From an uncultured Bacteroides sp. (lineage in GTDB: Bacteria > Bacteroidota > Bacteroidia > Bacteroidales > Bacteroidaceae): a DNA stretch of 40,446 nucleotides. Position numbers and translations under genes: made by a program. A model generated the notes under the pieces. It worked only from the letters and a program-made list of their open reading frames with translations, searched no databases and was not told the DNA's origin. Shown here piece by piece: positions 1-7,538 of this stretch (the first letter of the stretch is position 1; the number at the start of each line of letters is the position of its first letter). The stretch is from positions 1 to 40,446 of the forward strand of contig CASENS010000125.1 of the NCBI GenBank assembly GCA_949289345.1, read 5' to 3'.

Positions 1-29
1 AGGGCTGCGGACAGGTCTTTTTTATCATA

Positions 30-81
30 ATATCTGCAAGTTTCAGACTGTAAAGATACAAAAACTTGCAGATATTTCAAA
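30..81 (-). promoter_or_regulatory. Leftward promoter with operator-like inverted repeat
   Basis: Read on the minus strand there is a TTTG (78-81), exactly 19 nt, then TATCTTTA (51-58), which fits the Bacteroides -33/-7 pattern (TTTG, ~19, TAnnTTTG). A perfect 14-bp inverted repeat, ATATCTGCAAGTTT at 30-43 and its complement at 62-75, straddles the -7 box: one arm sits in the spacer, the other at about the expected start of transcription. That placement suggests a repressor operator or an initially transcribed hairpin for a gene whose start lies left of position 1. The gene itself is not visible. Confidence 0.5.
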
Positions 82-330
82 GCAAATTGAGTATTAATAT
101 ATTGACTATTAAGCAGCAACGCATCTTTTAAGGGACAACTAAGTAATCAAGGATATTTTACCCTTTAAGATTGAATACTTTTGTTTATAGCAGCCCTTCC
201 CCATCCCTCCCCCGAAGGGAGGGAGCGTCCGTATGTTTCGTCAGACAGCCCGCTATCTTCCTCACCAACCGGGCGAAACTGGCAAAAAACACTTCTCAAA
301 TCTTCTAAAAATAAAATTAAAACAGCTTCT
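82..330. other. Intergenic, no gene seen
   Basis: This stretch between the leftward promoter and the efp terminator is AT-rich. A short open frame at 181-384 has a low-complexity, proline/serine-rich translation with no recognisable start context, so I do not call it a gene. A small GC-rich dyad (CCTCCC...GGGAGG) lies near 207-224. Nothing else is supported. Confidence 0.5.
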
Positions 331-371
331 AAAAAAAAACGGGAAGTCCCTTTTTACGGAACCTCCCGCCT
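331..371 (-). terminator. Intrinsic terminator after efp
   Basis: On the minus strand an 11-bp stem (CGGGAGGTTCC with GGGACTTCCCG, two G-U pairs) closes a short A-rich loop and runs into nine T residues (complement of 331-339). It lies about 35 nt after the efp stop codon and fits rho-independent termination. Confidence 0.8.
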
Positions 372-403
372 TCTTACTCTATGAAATATAAACGAACGTG
401 AAT

Positions 404-970
404 TTACGCTTTTACACGACCTACATAGGAACCGTCGCGTGTATCGATTTCAATTGTTTCGCCTTCGTTGATGAACAACGGTACGCGAACCGTAGCACCC
501 GATTCAACGGTAGCAGGCTTCAACGTGTTGGTGGCTGTATCGCCTTTCAGACCCGGCTCCGTGTAAGTCACCTTCTGCTGCACTTTGATAGGCATGTCGG
601 CGTAAAGTACAGTTTCTGTCGAAGCATCGGAAACGACATCTACCACCTGGCCTTCGATCAGAAAATCCACACCGTTGATCAAGTCATGGGCAATGGGAAT
701 TTGTTCGAATGTCTCTTGGTTCATGAATTGGTAATCGTTGCCATCGTGATAGAGGTATTGGTAAGGACGACGCTCCACACGTACATCTTCCAGTTTTTCA
801 CCGATATTGAAACGGCGCTCCAGCACATAGCCGTCCACCACATCTTTCAGCTTGGTGCGCATGAAAGTGTTACCTTTTCCCGGCTTTACATGCAGGAAGT
901 CAATGCAAAAATACAACTTGCCGTCCATGCGGATGCAAGTTCCGATTTTAATGTCTTGTGCATTAATCAT
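404..970 (-). CDS. efp: Translation elongation factor P
   Basis: This 188-residue protein is full length for EF-P, which binds between the P and E sites of the ribosome and relieves stalling at polyproline. The N-terminal KOW-like domain carries the tip loop HVKPGKGNT, with Lys32 in the place of the lysine that is post-translationally modified in E. coli EF-P. The remaining two OB-type domains follow (about 65-188), ending in the usual DGSYVGR segment. No epmA/epmB modification gene is present nearby. It is monocistronic, with its own promoter at 1039-1070 and a strong terminator downstream, and is divergent from rpmH. Confidence 0.97.
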   Translation of the reverse strand: MINAQDIKIGTCIRMDGKLYFCIDFLHVKPGKGNTFMRTKLKDVVDGYVLERRFNIGEKLEDVRVERRPYQYLYHDGNDYQFMNQETFEQIPIAHDLINGVDFLIEGQVVDVVSDASTETVLYADMPIKVQQKVTYTEPGLKGDTATNTLKPATVESGATVRVPLFINEGETIEIDTRDGSYVGRVKA

Positions 971-1038
971 AACTATATTCTCTATTATATTATTAAATAT
1001 GATCTTAATAAGATGCGCTTCCGTCTTGAAATGCGGTG

Positions 1039-1070
1039 CAAAATTAATGGAAATCGGTAAAAATCACAAA
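1039..1070 (-). promoter_or_regulatory. efp promoter
   Basis: On the minus strand TTTG (1067-1070), 20 nt, then TAATTTTG (1039-1046) match the Bacteroides sigma-ABfr consensus. The -7 box is about 69 nt upstream of the efp start codon. Confidence 0.65.
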
Positions 1071-1097
1071 AACTTTTGAGAGAAAAAGAGTTATCGC

Positions 1098-1128
1098 TTG
1101 GTTTATTTGAAAAAAGTGCCTATTTTTG
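1098..1128 (+). promoter_or_regulatory. rpmH promoter
   Basis: TATTTTTG at 1121-1128 matches the Bacteroides -7 element and is followed by GCAGCC. A TTG-containing -33 element lies at about 1098-1101, 19-20 nt upstream. The rpmH ATG is 45 nt further downstream. Confidence 0.6.
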
Positions 1129-1172
1129 CAGCCCGAATTCGTGAGAATAATAACATAAAAGAAAATATAGCG

Positions 1173-1334
1173 ATGAAAAGAACATTCCAACCCTCAAACA
1201 GAAAGAGAAGAAACAAACACGGTTTCCGTGAAAGAATGGCTACAGCCAATGGCCGCAGAGTATTGGCAGCACGTCGTGCCAAGGGTCGTAAGAAACTGAC
1301 CGTTTCGGACGAATACAACGGTGTAAAGGCATAA
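1173..1334 (+). CDS. rpmH: 50S ribosomal protein L34
   Basis: The 53-residue, very basic protein begins [18 protein letters not shown], the hallmark of L34, a small rRNA-binding protein of the large subunit. I start it at the ATG at 1173 rather than at the upstream in-frame codon at 1098, because the family always begins MKRT(F/Y)QPS and the longer start would run through the -7 promoter box. It is followed directly by an intrinsic terminator, so it is its own transcription unit. It is not next to rnpA or dnaA here, unlike the arrangement in many other bacteria. Confidence 0.97.
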   Translation: MKRTFQPSNRKRRNKHGFRERMATANGRRVLAARRAKGRKKLTVSDEYNGVKA

Positions 1335-1356
1335 CGCCCTTCTTATAAAAGAACGA

Positions 1357-1405
1357 AAAGAGCCGCAAGGACACAGAGCAAGCTGTCTTTTGCGGCTTTT
1401 CTTTT
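1357..1405 (+). terminator. Intrinsic terminator after rpmH
   Basis: The arms GCCGCAA (1362-1368) and TTGCGGC (1390-1396) extend inward with ACA/TGT and are followed by TTTTCTTTT. The T-tract runs straight into the -33 box of the next promoter (1403-1406), so the two signals are packed together. Confidence 0.85.
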
Positions 1406-1433
1406 GCCGCTTGCATAGAAATACCTATCTTTG
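1403..1433 (+). promoter_or_regulatory. Promoter of the PASTA-rluD-ddl operon
   Basis: TTTG at 1403-1406, exactly 19 nt, then TATCTTTG at 1426-1433: a perfect match to the Bacteroides promoter consensus. The first ATG of the operon is 22 nt downstream of the -7 box, so the leader is very short. Confidence 0.8.
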
Positions 1434-1454
1434 TCCCAAAGTATATAAAGGATT

Positions 1455-2111
1455 ATGACGTTTAAAGAATTCTTTTCTTTCCGGCAGAACAAGCTATTCT
1501 GGGGAAATGTCGCGGCCATGATTGTCGTCGCGGCAGGCTTGATGTACGGTGTACTCAAGGCGTTGGATGTGTACACCCGTCATGGCGAAGCCGTTGTAGT
1601 GCCCGATGTGAAAGGCATGGGGTTGCAGGAGGCCAAAGCCCTGTTTGCCGAGCGCGAACTCTTGTTCGAGGTGGCCGACTCCAACTATGTGAAGACCCTG
1701 CCCGCCGGATGCATTCTCGACTACAATCCGGTGGCCGGACAACGGGTCAAGAAAGGACGTACCATTTACCTCACCATCAACACACTGAGCGTACCTTTGC
1801 AGGAAGTGCCCGATGTGGCGGACAACAGTTCGGTGCGCCAAGCCGAAGCCCGTTTACTGGCCGCAGGTTTCCGTCTCACGAGCAATGATTCCATACCCGG
1901 TGAGAAAGATTGGGTGTATGCCGTGAAGTATCAGGGCGATTCGCTGGCCATCGGGGCCAAAGTGCCTACAGGCGCCATACTGACCCTTGTGATAGGAAAC
2001 GGAGAAGAGCCTCCCCAGCCTACAGACTCGTTGGGGACAGACTCTTTGGGCAATCCGATAGAAATTCTTCCCGTAGAAGGCCAGACGTTGGATGAAGAAG
2101 AATGGTTTTAG
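1455..2111 (+). CDS. PASTA-domain membrane protein
   Basis: This 218-residue protein has a short cytoplasmic N-terminus, one membrane segment (about residues 17-38) and an exported part with two PASTA domains (about 45-112 and 115-188). PASTA modules in other proteins bind peptidoglycan fragments or beta-lactams. Here there is no kinase or transpeptidase domain attached, so it is a PASTA-only anchor. The C-terminal ~30 residues are acidic and rich in Ser/Leu/Gly. It opens the operon and lies 12 nt before an RluD homologue and close to ddl, which suggests a link to the cell wall, but a partner cannot be read from the sequence. Confidence 0.85.
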   Translation: MTFKEFFSFRQNKLFWGNVAAMIVVAAGLMYGVLKALDVYTRHGEAVVVPDVKGMGLQEAKALFAERELLFEVADSNYVKTLPAGCILDYNPVAGQRVKKGRTIYLTINTLSVPLQEVPDVADNSSVRQAEARLLAAGFRLTSNDSIPGEKDWVYAVKYQGDSLAIGAKVPTGAILTLVIGNGEEPPQPTDSLGTDSLGNPIEILPVEGQTLDEEEWF

Positions 2112-2123
2112 TAAAAACGGATT

Positions 2124-3197
2124 ATGACGGACGATATCGAGATAGATGAGAACGATGACCTCCTGGACGATGTAGAACCGGTGGCGGATGAGTCCAAACT
2201 CTACGAGCACTTCCGCGTAGTGGTGGACAAAGGGCAGGAGATGATGCGGGTAGACAAATATCTGTTCGACCGCATTACCAATTCCTCGCGCAACCGCATC
2301 CAGAAAGCCGCCGATGCGGGTTTTGTCATGGCCAATGGAAAACCCGTGAAGTGCAGTTACAGGGTGAAGCCGCTGGATGTCATTACGGTGGTGATGGACC
2401 GTCCGCGTTATGACAACGATGTAGTGCCCGAAGACATTCCGTTGGACGTGGTGTACGAAGACGATTACGTAATGGTGGTGAACAAGCCGGCCGGTCTGGT
2501 GGTGCATCCCGGACATGGCAATTGGAGCGGCACACTTGTGAATGCCATTGCCTGGCACTTGAAGGACACCAAAGGATATGACGCCAACGACCCTCATTTA
2601 GGATTGGTGCACCGCATAGACAAGGACACCAGCGGCCTGTTAGTGATTGCCAAGACGGCCGATGCCAAGACCAACTTAGGCTGGCAATTCTTCCACAAGA
2701 CCACCAAACGGCGCTACCGGGCGTTGGTGTGGGGAAATGTGGAGCAAGACGAGGGAACCATCACGGGCAACATAGGCCGCAATCCCAAAGACCGCCTGCA
2801 AATGGCAATCCTGCCCGAAGGGGAAGGCAAACCGGCCGTAACCCATTACCGGGTGCTTGAACGTTTTGGATACGTCACGCTGGTAGAGTGTATCCTGGAA
2901 ACAGGACGGACGCATCAGATACGTGTCCACATGAAGCACATCGGGCATGTGCTCTTTAATGACGAACGCTATGGAGGCCACGAAATTTTACGCGGCACCC
3001 ATTTCGCCAAATACAAGCAGTTTGTAAACAACTGTTTTGACATCTGCCCGCGCCAGGCCCTGCACGCCATGACTTTGGGATTTGTCCACCCCGTCACAGG
3101 CGAGGAGATGTATTTCACTTCCGAGTTGCCCGATGACATGGCACGCCTCATCGGCAAGTGGAGGGAATATGCGCGGACAATGATGAATAATGAATGA
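2124..3197 (+). CDS. rluD: RluD-family 23S rRNA pseudouridine synthase
   Basis: The 357-residue protein has an acidic N-terminal extension, an S4 RNA-binding domain (about 43-100, starting MRVDKYLF) and the RluA/RluD catalytic domain. The motif HRIDKDTSGLLV (about residue 163 on) contains the catalytic aspartate that attacks the uridine. Further family motifs are VNKPAGLVVHPG and GRTHQIRVH. It would convert specific uridines of 23S rRNA (positions 1911/1915/1917 for RluD) to pseudouridine. The exact RluA/C/D subtype is assigned by overall similarity and by the common neighbourhood with ddl. The gene ends in ATG ATG AAT AAT GAA TGA, which resembles the AT-rich repeat arms found after other stop codons in this window. 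Confidence 0.9.
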   Translation: MTDDIEIDENDDLLDDVEPVADESKLYEHFRVVVDKGQEMMRVDKYLFDRITNSSRNRIQKAADAGFVMANGKPVKCSYRVKPLDVITVVMDRPRYDNDVVPEDIPLDVVYEDDYVMVVNKPAGLVVHPGHGNWSGTLVNAIAWHLKDTKGYDANDPHLGLVHRIDKDTSGLLVIAKTADAKTNLGWQFFHKTTKRRYRALVWGNVEQDEGTITGNIGRNPKDRLQMAILPEGEGKPAVTHYRVLERFGYVTLVECILETGRTHQIRVHMKHIGHVLFNDERYGGHEILRGTHFAKYKQFVNNCFDICPRQALHAMTLGFVHPVTGEEMYFTSELPDDMARLIGKWREYARTMMNNE

Positions 3198-3226
3198 CTA
3201 AAGATTAAATTATTAAATAGTGAACA

Positions 3227-4207
3227 ATGAAACGCACAATTGCTATTGTTGCCGGAGGCGACACTTCGGAATATGAAGTTTCCCTGCGCAGCGCACAAGG
3301 AATCTATTCGTTCATTGATAAGGAAAAATACACCTTATATATAATAGGCATGCGCGGGCTGGACTGGCACGTACAGCTAAGCGAAGGAAAGACGTTGCCA
3401 ATAGACCGCAATGACTTCAGCTTCACGAAAGAAAGCGGAGAGAAAGTCAAGTTCGACTTTGCCTACATCACCATCCACGGAACTCCCGGCGAAGACGGAC
3501 GTTTGCAAGGTTATTTCGACATGCTCCACATTCCCTATTCGTGTTGCGGCGTGTTGGCGGCTGCCCTTACCTACGACAAGTTTGCCTGCAACCAATATCT
3601 GAAATCCTACGGGGTACGCATTGCCGATTCGTTGCTGTTGCGTACCGGACAAAGCATATCCGATGAGGATGTGGTGGAGAAAATCGGGCTGCCCTGTTTC
3701 ATCAAGCCCAGCCTGGGAGGCTCCAGTTTCGGGGTGACCAAAGTGAAGACACGCGAAGAGATACAACCCGCCATCGCCAAAGCCTTTGCCGAAGCGCGAG
3801 AGGTCATGGTGGAAGCCTATATGCCCGGCACGGAGCTGACCTGCGGATGTTATAAGACACGAGACAAGTCGGTCGTATTCCCCATCACCGAGGTAGTCAG
3901 CCACAATGAGTATTTTGACTATAAGGCGAAGTACGACGGAGAATCGGATGAGATTACTCCTGCACGCATTTCCGACAATCTGACCGACCGTGTCAAGAAG
4001 CTCACTTCGGCCATCTACGATATCTTGGGCGCGCAAGGCATCATTCGTGTGGACTACATCATCACCGAAGGTGAGAAAATCAATCTGCTTGAGGTGAACA
4101 CCACACCGGGCATGACCGCCACCAGCTTCATCCCCCAGCAAGTGCGTGCCGCCGGGCTGGATATCACGGATGTAATGACAGACATCATCGAAAATAAGTT
4201 TCATTAA
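3227..4207 (+). CDS. ddl: D-alanine--D-alanine ligase
   Basis: A 326-residue ATP-grasp enzyme that joins two D-alanines for peptidoglycan precursors in the cytoplasm. Visible family features are the N-terminal GGDTSEYEVS loop, HGTPGEDGRLQG, the glycine-rich ATP loop GGSSFGV, and the metal/ATP motif LLEVNTTPGMT near the C-terminus. The length is normal. The start at 3227 is 29 nt after the rluD stop. The gene lies in the operon with PASTA and acyltransferase genes, a plausible envelope-biogenesis cluster. Confidence 0.97.
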   Translation: MKRTIAIVAGGDTSEYEVSLRSAQGIYSFIDKEKYTLYIIGMRGLDWHVQLSEGKTLPIDRNDFSFTKESGEKVKFDFAYITIHGTPGEDGRLQGYFDMLHIPYSCCGVLAAALTYDKFACNQYLKSYGVRIADSLLLRTGQSISDEDVVEKIGLPCFIKPSLGGSSFGVTKVKTREEIQPAIAKAFAEAREVMVEAYMPGTELTCGCYKTRDKSVVFPITEVVSHNEYFDYKAKYDGESDEITPARISDNLTDRVKKLTSAIYDILGAQGIIRVDYIITEGEKINLLEVNTTPGMTATSFIPQQVRAAGLDITDVMTDIIENKFH

Positions 4208-4218
4208 TCCCTACTGCC

Positions 4219-5370
4219 ATGAACGAAGAATTTGACGAAATCCGTCCTTATCATGACGAAGAGTTACCGCAAGTGTTCGAGGAACTGATAGCCGACCCCG
4301 CTTTCAGGCAAGTGGTAGAAGCGGTCTTTCCCGAAATACCGTTTGAAATGCTGGCCAACCGCATGCGCACATGCAAGACCAAGCTGGAGTTTCAAAAGAT
4401 GTTCGGCTATGCGCTGATGCAGAAGTTCATTCAAAACAGCACGGATGGCGTAAGCCTGGACAACTCCGCCTTAACGGACAAGGGTGGTGCCTACACCTAC
4501 ATCTCCAACCATCGGGACATCATCCTCGATTCGGGTTTCCTCTCCAAGCTCTTGGTGGATGAAGGGCTGAACACCGTAGAGATAGCCATAGGCGATAACC
4601 TGCTCATCTATCCGTGGATAAAAAAACTGGTGCGTGTCAACAAGTCTTTTATCGTACAGCGCGGACTTCCCATGCGTCAGATGCTTCAATCATCGGCCCG
4701 CATGTCGCGCTATATGCATCATACCATTGCCGACAAGAAACAGTCCATCTGGATAGCCCAGCGCGAAGGACGCGCCAAGGACTCCGACGACCGCACTCAG
4801 GAGAGTGTGCTGAAGATGCTGGCTATAGGTGGGGAAGGCGACAGCATCGACCGGTTAATGCAGATGAACATCGCCCCGCTTTCCATTTCCTACGAATATG
4901 ACCCCTGCGATTTCCTCAAGGCAAGGGAATTTCAACTGAAACGGGACAATCCCGATTATAAAAAGACAACCGCCGATGACTTGAAAAACATGCAGACGGG
5001 ACTCTTGGGATACAAAGGCCGTGTGCACTTCCGCATTGCCTCTTGCATCAATCTCCAATTATCCGGGATAGACCGCAACCTCCCCCGCCAGGAACTCTTC
5101 ATCCGGATTGCCTCCCTCATCGACCAATCCATTCATAGCGGCTATCGCCTTTATCCGGGAAATTATGTGGCCGCAGACTGGCTGGACGGAGAAAAGCATT
5201 TCGCCTCCCATTATACTGAAGAAGAGAAACAAAAATTTGAAGCTTATATTCATCAACAATTGGCGCGTATCGACTTGCCCGACAAGGATGAGGCCTTCCT
5301 TCGCACCATGATGTTGCAAATGTACGCCAATCCATTGAAAAATCACCTGCATGCCATAAGCCATGATTGA
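4219..5370 (+). CDS. PlsC-like acyltransferase
   Basis: This 383-residue protein looks like a glycerol-phosphate or lysophosphatidate-type acyltransferase. It has an acceptor motif SNHRDIILDS at about residues 95-104 and a second motif REGRAKDSDDR corresponding to the family EGTRS block. Spacing in the first motif is H-x5-D (or H-x-D) rather than the textbook H-x4-D. There is no obvious membrane segment, so it probably works peripherally at the inner membrane. It follows ddl by 11 nt and overlaps the next lipoprotein gene by 8 nt, so it is part of the operon. The substrate is not deducible; phospholipid or other envelope lipid synthesis is inferred. Confidence 0.75.
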   Translation: MNEEFDEIRPYHDEELPQVFEELIADPAFRQVVEAVFPEIPFEMLANRMRTCKTKLEFQKMFGYALMQKFIQNSTDGVSLDNSALTDKGGAYTYISNHRDIILDSGFLSKLLVDEGLNTVEIAIGDNLLIYPWIKKLVRVNKSFIVQRGLPMRQMLQSSARMSRYMHHTIADKKQSIWIAQREGRAKDSDDRTQESVLKMLAIGGEGDSIDRLMQMNIAPLSISYEYDPCDFLKAREFQLKRDNPDYKKTTADDLKNMQTGLLGYKGRVHFRIASCINLQLSGIDRNLPRQELFIRIASLIDQSIHSGYRLYPGNYVAADWLDGEKHFASHYTEEEKQKFEAYIHQQLARIDLPDKDEAFLRTMMLQMYANPLKNHLHAISHD

Positions 5371-6037
5371 TAGGATACGGAAAATAGGAACAATTTTGAG
5401 CGCATGTCTGTTGTTAACCGCTTGTGGAGACGATTATTACGTACCATCCATGAAGCAAGACTACTTGACGGCTTATTCATCGGCCAGCGGCAATTTGGAA
5501 TCAGTATTGACCGACCAAGGCGTACACCTGCCCATACTGGCTGACGCAACAGACAGCCAGACTAAAGCCGATACGTTGGTACGTATTGTATGCAATTATA
5601 CGGAGGAGTTGACTTCTGACGGCATCGCCGGCATACGCGTCAACGCCTTAACCGCCACCGTGTCACCAGTCCCCCAGCCTGCCGACACATTCAAGGATGG
5701 AGTGAAAAACGACCCCGCCGATGTTATGAGCATTTGGATGGGACTTGACTTTTTAAACTGCATTCTGGAAGTCAAAGCACAAGACGGGCCACATTATTTC
5801 CATTTTGTAGAAGAAGAGGTGACCACAGACGAAGCCACAGGACACCGCACGGTAAGCCTTTTGTTGTATCACGACGCCGGCACCGACCTTCAGGCTTATA
5901 CACAACGGGCTTACTTATCCATACCTTTACGCCAATACATAGCTGACGGAATATCCGGCGTGACTGTCCGCTTCAGCCTGTACACCTATGCGGATGAGCT
6001 GAAAACTTATACATTCGATTATAACCCGACAAACTGA
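5363..6037 (+). CDS. NigD-like lipoprotein
   Basis: A 224-residue exported lipoprotein with the lipobox LLTAC (Cys21). The body resembles the Bacteroidetes NigD-like family (N-terminal OB fold, C-terminal beta-sandwich), mostly from its length, the early DDYYVPSMKQDY segment and the C-terminal YTYADELKTYTFDYNP. The function of the family is unclear; one member is named from a bacteriocin immunity context, which should not be taken as function here. Its start overlaps the acyltransferase end (5363-5370), so translation is probably coupled. Confidence 0.65.
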   Translation: MIDRIRKIGTILSACLLLTACGDDYYVPSMKQDYLTAYSSASGNLESVLTDQGVHLPILADATDSQTKADTLVRIVCNYTEELTSDGIAGIRVNALTATVSPVPQPADTFKDGVKNDPADVMSIWMGLDFLNCILEVKAQDGPHYFHFVEEEVTTDEATGHRTVSLLLYHDAGTDLQAYTQRAYLSIPLRQYIADGISGVTVRFSLYTYADELKTYTFDYNPTN

Positions 6038-6048
6038 TTTTGCTATAT

Positions 6049-6444
6049 ATGTATAAAACAATGTGGTTTACCAATCTTTGCCTGCTGTTGACAATGTTTT
6101 TCTCCTGCCAACAAAAGCATAACGATTTTGCGACAATGTCAGTGGACGATTTCGCCGAAGTAATAAATAACCCTACCGTGCAACGCCTTGACGTCCGCAC
6201 CGTAGCAGAGTATTCTGAAGGACATATTCCGGGCAGCCTCAACATCAATGTACTCGATGATGAACATTTCACTTCAATGGCCGATTCAGCCTTGGATAAG
6301 AACCGTCCAGTGGCCTTGTATTGCCGAAGCGGGAAACGCAGTAAGAAAGCGGCGCGGATATTAAGCGGAAAAGGCTTCAAGGTGTATGAACTTGCCACAG
6401 GTTTCAACAGTTGGAAAGAAGCCGGGCAAGCGGTGGAAAGATGA
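6049..6444 (+). CDS. Rhodanese-like lipoprotein
   Basis: I start at the ATG at 6049 (131 residues); an in-frame TTG at 6040 is also possible. The N-terminus is a signal sequence ending in FFSC, a plausible lipobox (Cys17). The rest is a single rhodanese domain with DVRTVAEYSEGHIPGS and the active-site loop CRSGKRS, whose cysteine would carry a persulfide. Rhodaneses move sulfane sulfur or serve as redox sensors. An exported, lipid-anchored single-domain form facing the periplasm is common in Bacteroidetes but of unknown role. It is the last gene of the operon starting at 1455. Confidence 0.85.
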   Translation: MYKTMWFTNLCLLLTMFFSCQQKHNDFATMSVDDFAEVINNPTVQRLDVRTVAEYSEGHIPGSLNINVLDDEHFTSMADSALDKNRPVALYCRSGKRSKKAARILSGKGFKVYELATGFNSWKEAGQAVER

Positions 6445-6449
6445 ATACG

Positions 6450-6526
6450 AACACACAAAGGCACAAAGAAGATATTTTTGCTAATCGACGAAATAAAATC
6501 TCAGTGCCTCCGTGTCTCTGTGTTCT
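6450..6526. repeat. Intergenic palindrome of ACACAGAGGCAC type
   Basis: The arms GAACACACAAAGGCAC (about 6449-6464) and the complement of GTGCCTCCGTGTCTCTGTGTTC (6504-6525) pair imperfectly around a ~40-nt AT-rich centre. It lies between the convergent rhodanese and carbamoyltransferase genes. The wording, repeats of ACACRGAGGCAC, resembles short palindromes dispersed in many unrelated bacterial genomes. It may also serve as a bidirectional terminator. Confidence 0.55.
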
Positions 6527-6554
6527 GATAGGGGGAGTGAAACGCTTTTCTTTT

Positions 6555-7508
6555 TTAAAGGCTTTCAAGCAAACGCTTCAACACCACTGTAGCCGAAATC
6601 TCCCGATTGGCAGCTTCCGGAATAACGATACTCTGCGGACTTTCTATCACATCATCCGTCACAATCATGTTGCGACGTACAGGAAGGCAGTGCATAAAAT
6701 AAGCATTGTTTGTCACCGCCATTTGACGCCCGCTTACTGTCCAAGCACGGTCTTTACTCAAAATCTGACCATAATTCTCGCCGGTATAAGCCGCCCAATT
6801 CTTCGCATAAATGAAATCTGCCCCTTCAAAAGCTTTCATTTGGTCATATTCCATACGGGCATGTCCCACAAACTTCGGGTCGAGTTCATAACCTTCCGGA
6901 TGAGTGATAACGAAATCATAATCCGTAGCGTTCATCCACTCGGCAAATGAGTTAGGAACAGCTTGAGGAAGAGGACGCGGATGGGGCGCCCAAGTCATCA
7001 CCACTTTAGGACGCGCTTTCTTTTTATATTCTTCAATGGTAATAAGATCCGCAAAACTTTGTAACGGATGACGTGTGGCCGCTTCCATAGAAAATACGGG
7101 ACGGCCTGAATACTGGATAAACTGGTTCAAGATAACCTCATTATAATCATATTCGCGGCTTTCGAAGCGTGCAAATGAACGGACGCCAATAATGTCACAA
7201 TAGCAGCCCATCACGGGAATGGCTTCCAACAAATGCTCGGGCTTGTCACCGTCCATAATGACTCCCCGCTCGGTTTCCAGTTTCCAGGCACCTTGATTAA
7301 TATCAAGCACTATAACATTCATGCCCAAATTCAACGCAGCCTTTTGAGTACTGAGACGAGTTCGCAAACTGGAGTTAAAGAAAATCATCAAAAGCGTCTT
7401 GTTACGACCCAACTCTACATATTGAAAACGATTTTTCTTAATCTCAAACGCTTCATCAAGTGCGGACTTCAAATTGCCAATGTCCTGCACGCAGGTAAAA
7501 TTCTTCAT
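6555..7508 (-). CDS. argF': N-succinylornithine carbamoyltransferase
   Basis: A 317-residue transcarbamylase of the acetyl/succinylornithine subgroup. The carbamoyl-phosphate loop is FFNSSLRTRLST (residues 43-54), and the C-terminal HCLPVRRN block is present. Residue 90 is proline (MDGDKPEHLL). In the characterised Bacteroides fragilis enzyme Pro90 favours N-succinyl-L-ornithine, whereas the Xanthomonas N-acetylornithine enzyme has a glutamate there. It would make N-succinylcitrulline for arginine synthesis. It lies 30 nt downstream of the fused proBA gene, so it is probably co-transcribed. Substrate choice is inferred from that residue and from lineage. Confidence 0.9.
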   Translation of the reverse strand: MKNFTCVQDIGNLKSALDEAFEIKKNRFQYVELGRNKTLLMIFFNSSLRTRLSTQKAALNLGMNVIVLDINQGAWKLETERGVIMDGDKPEHLLEAIPVMGCYCDIIGVRSFARFESREYDYNEVILNQFIQYSGRPVFSMEAATRHPLQSFADLITIEEYKKKARPKVVMTWAPHPRPLPQAVPNSFAEWMNATDYDFVITHPEGYELDPKFVGHARMEYDQMKAFEGADFIYAKNWAAYTGENYGQILSKDRAWTVSGRQMAVTNNAYFMHCLPVRRNMIVTDDVIESPQSIVIPEAANREISATVVLKRLLESL

Positions 7509-7538
7509 AATTATATAATGTGCTAAATGAATTGAATC

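Noticed and set aside
181-384. 67-codon frame near the left end
   Set aside because: Low-complexity translation overlapping the efp terminator; no start signals.
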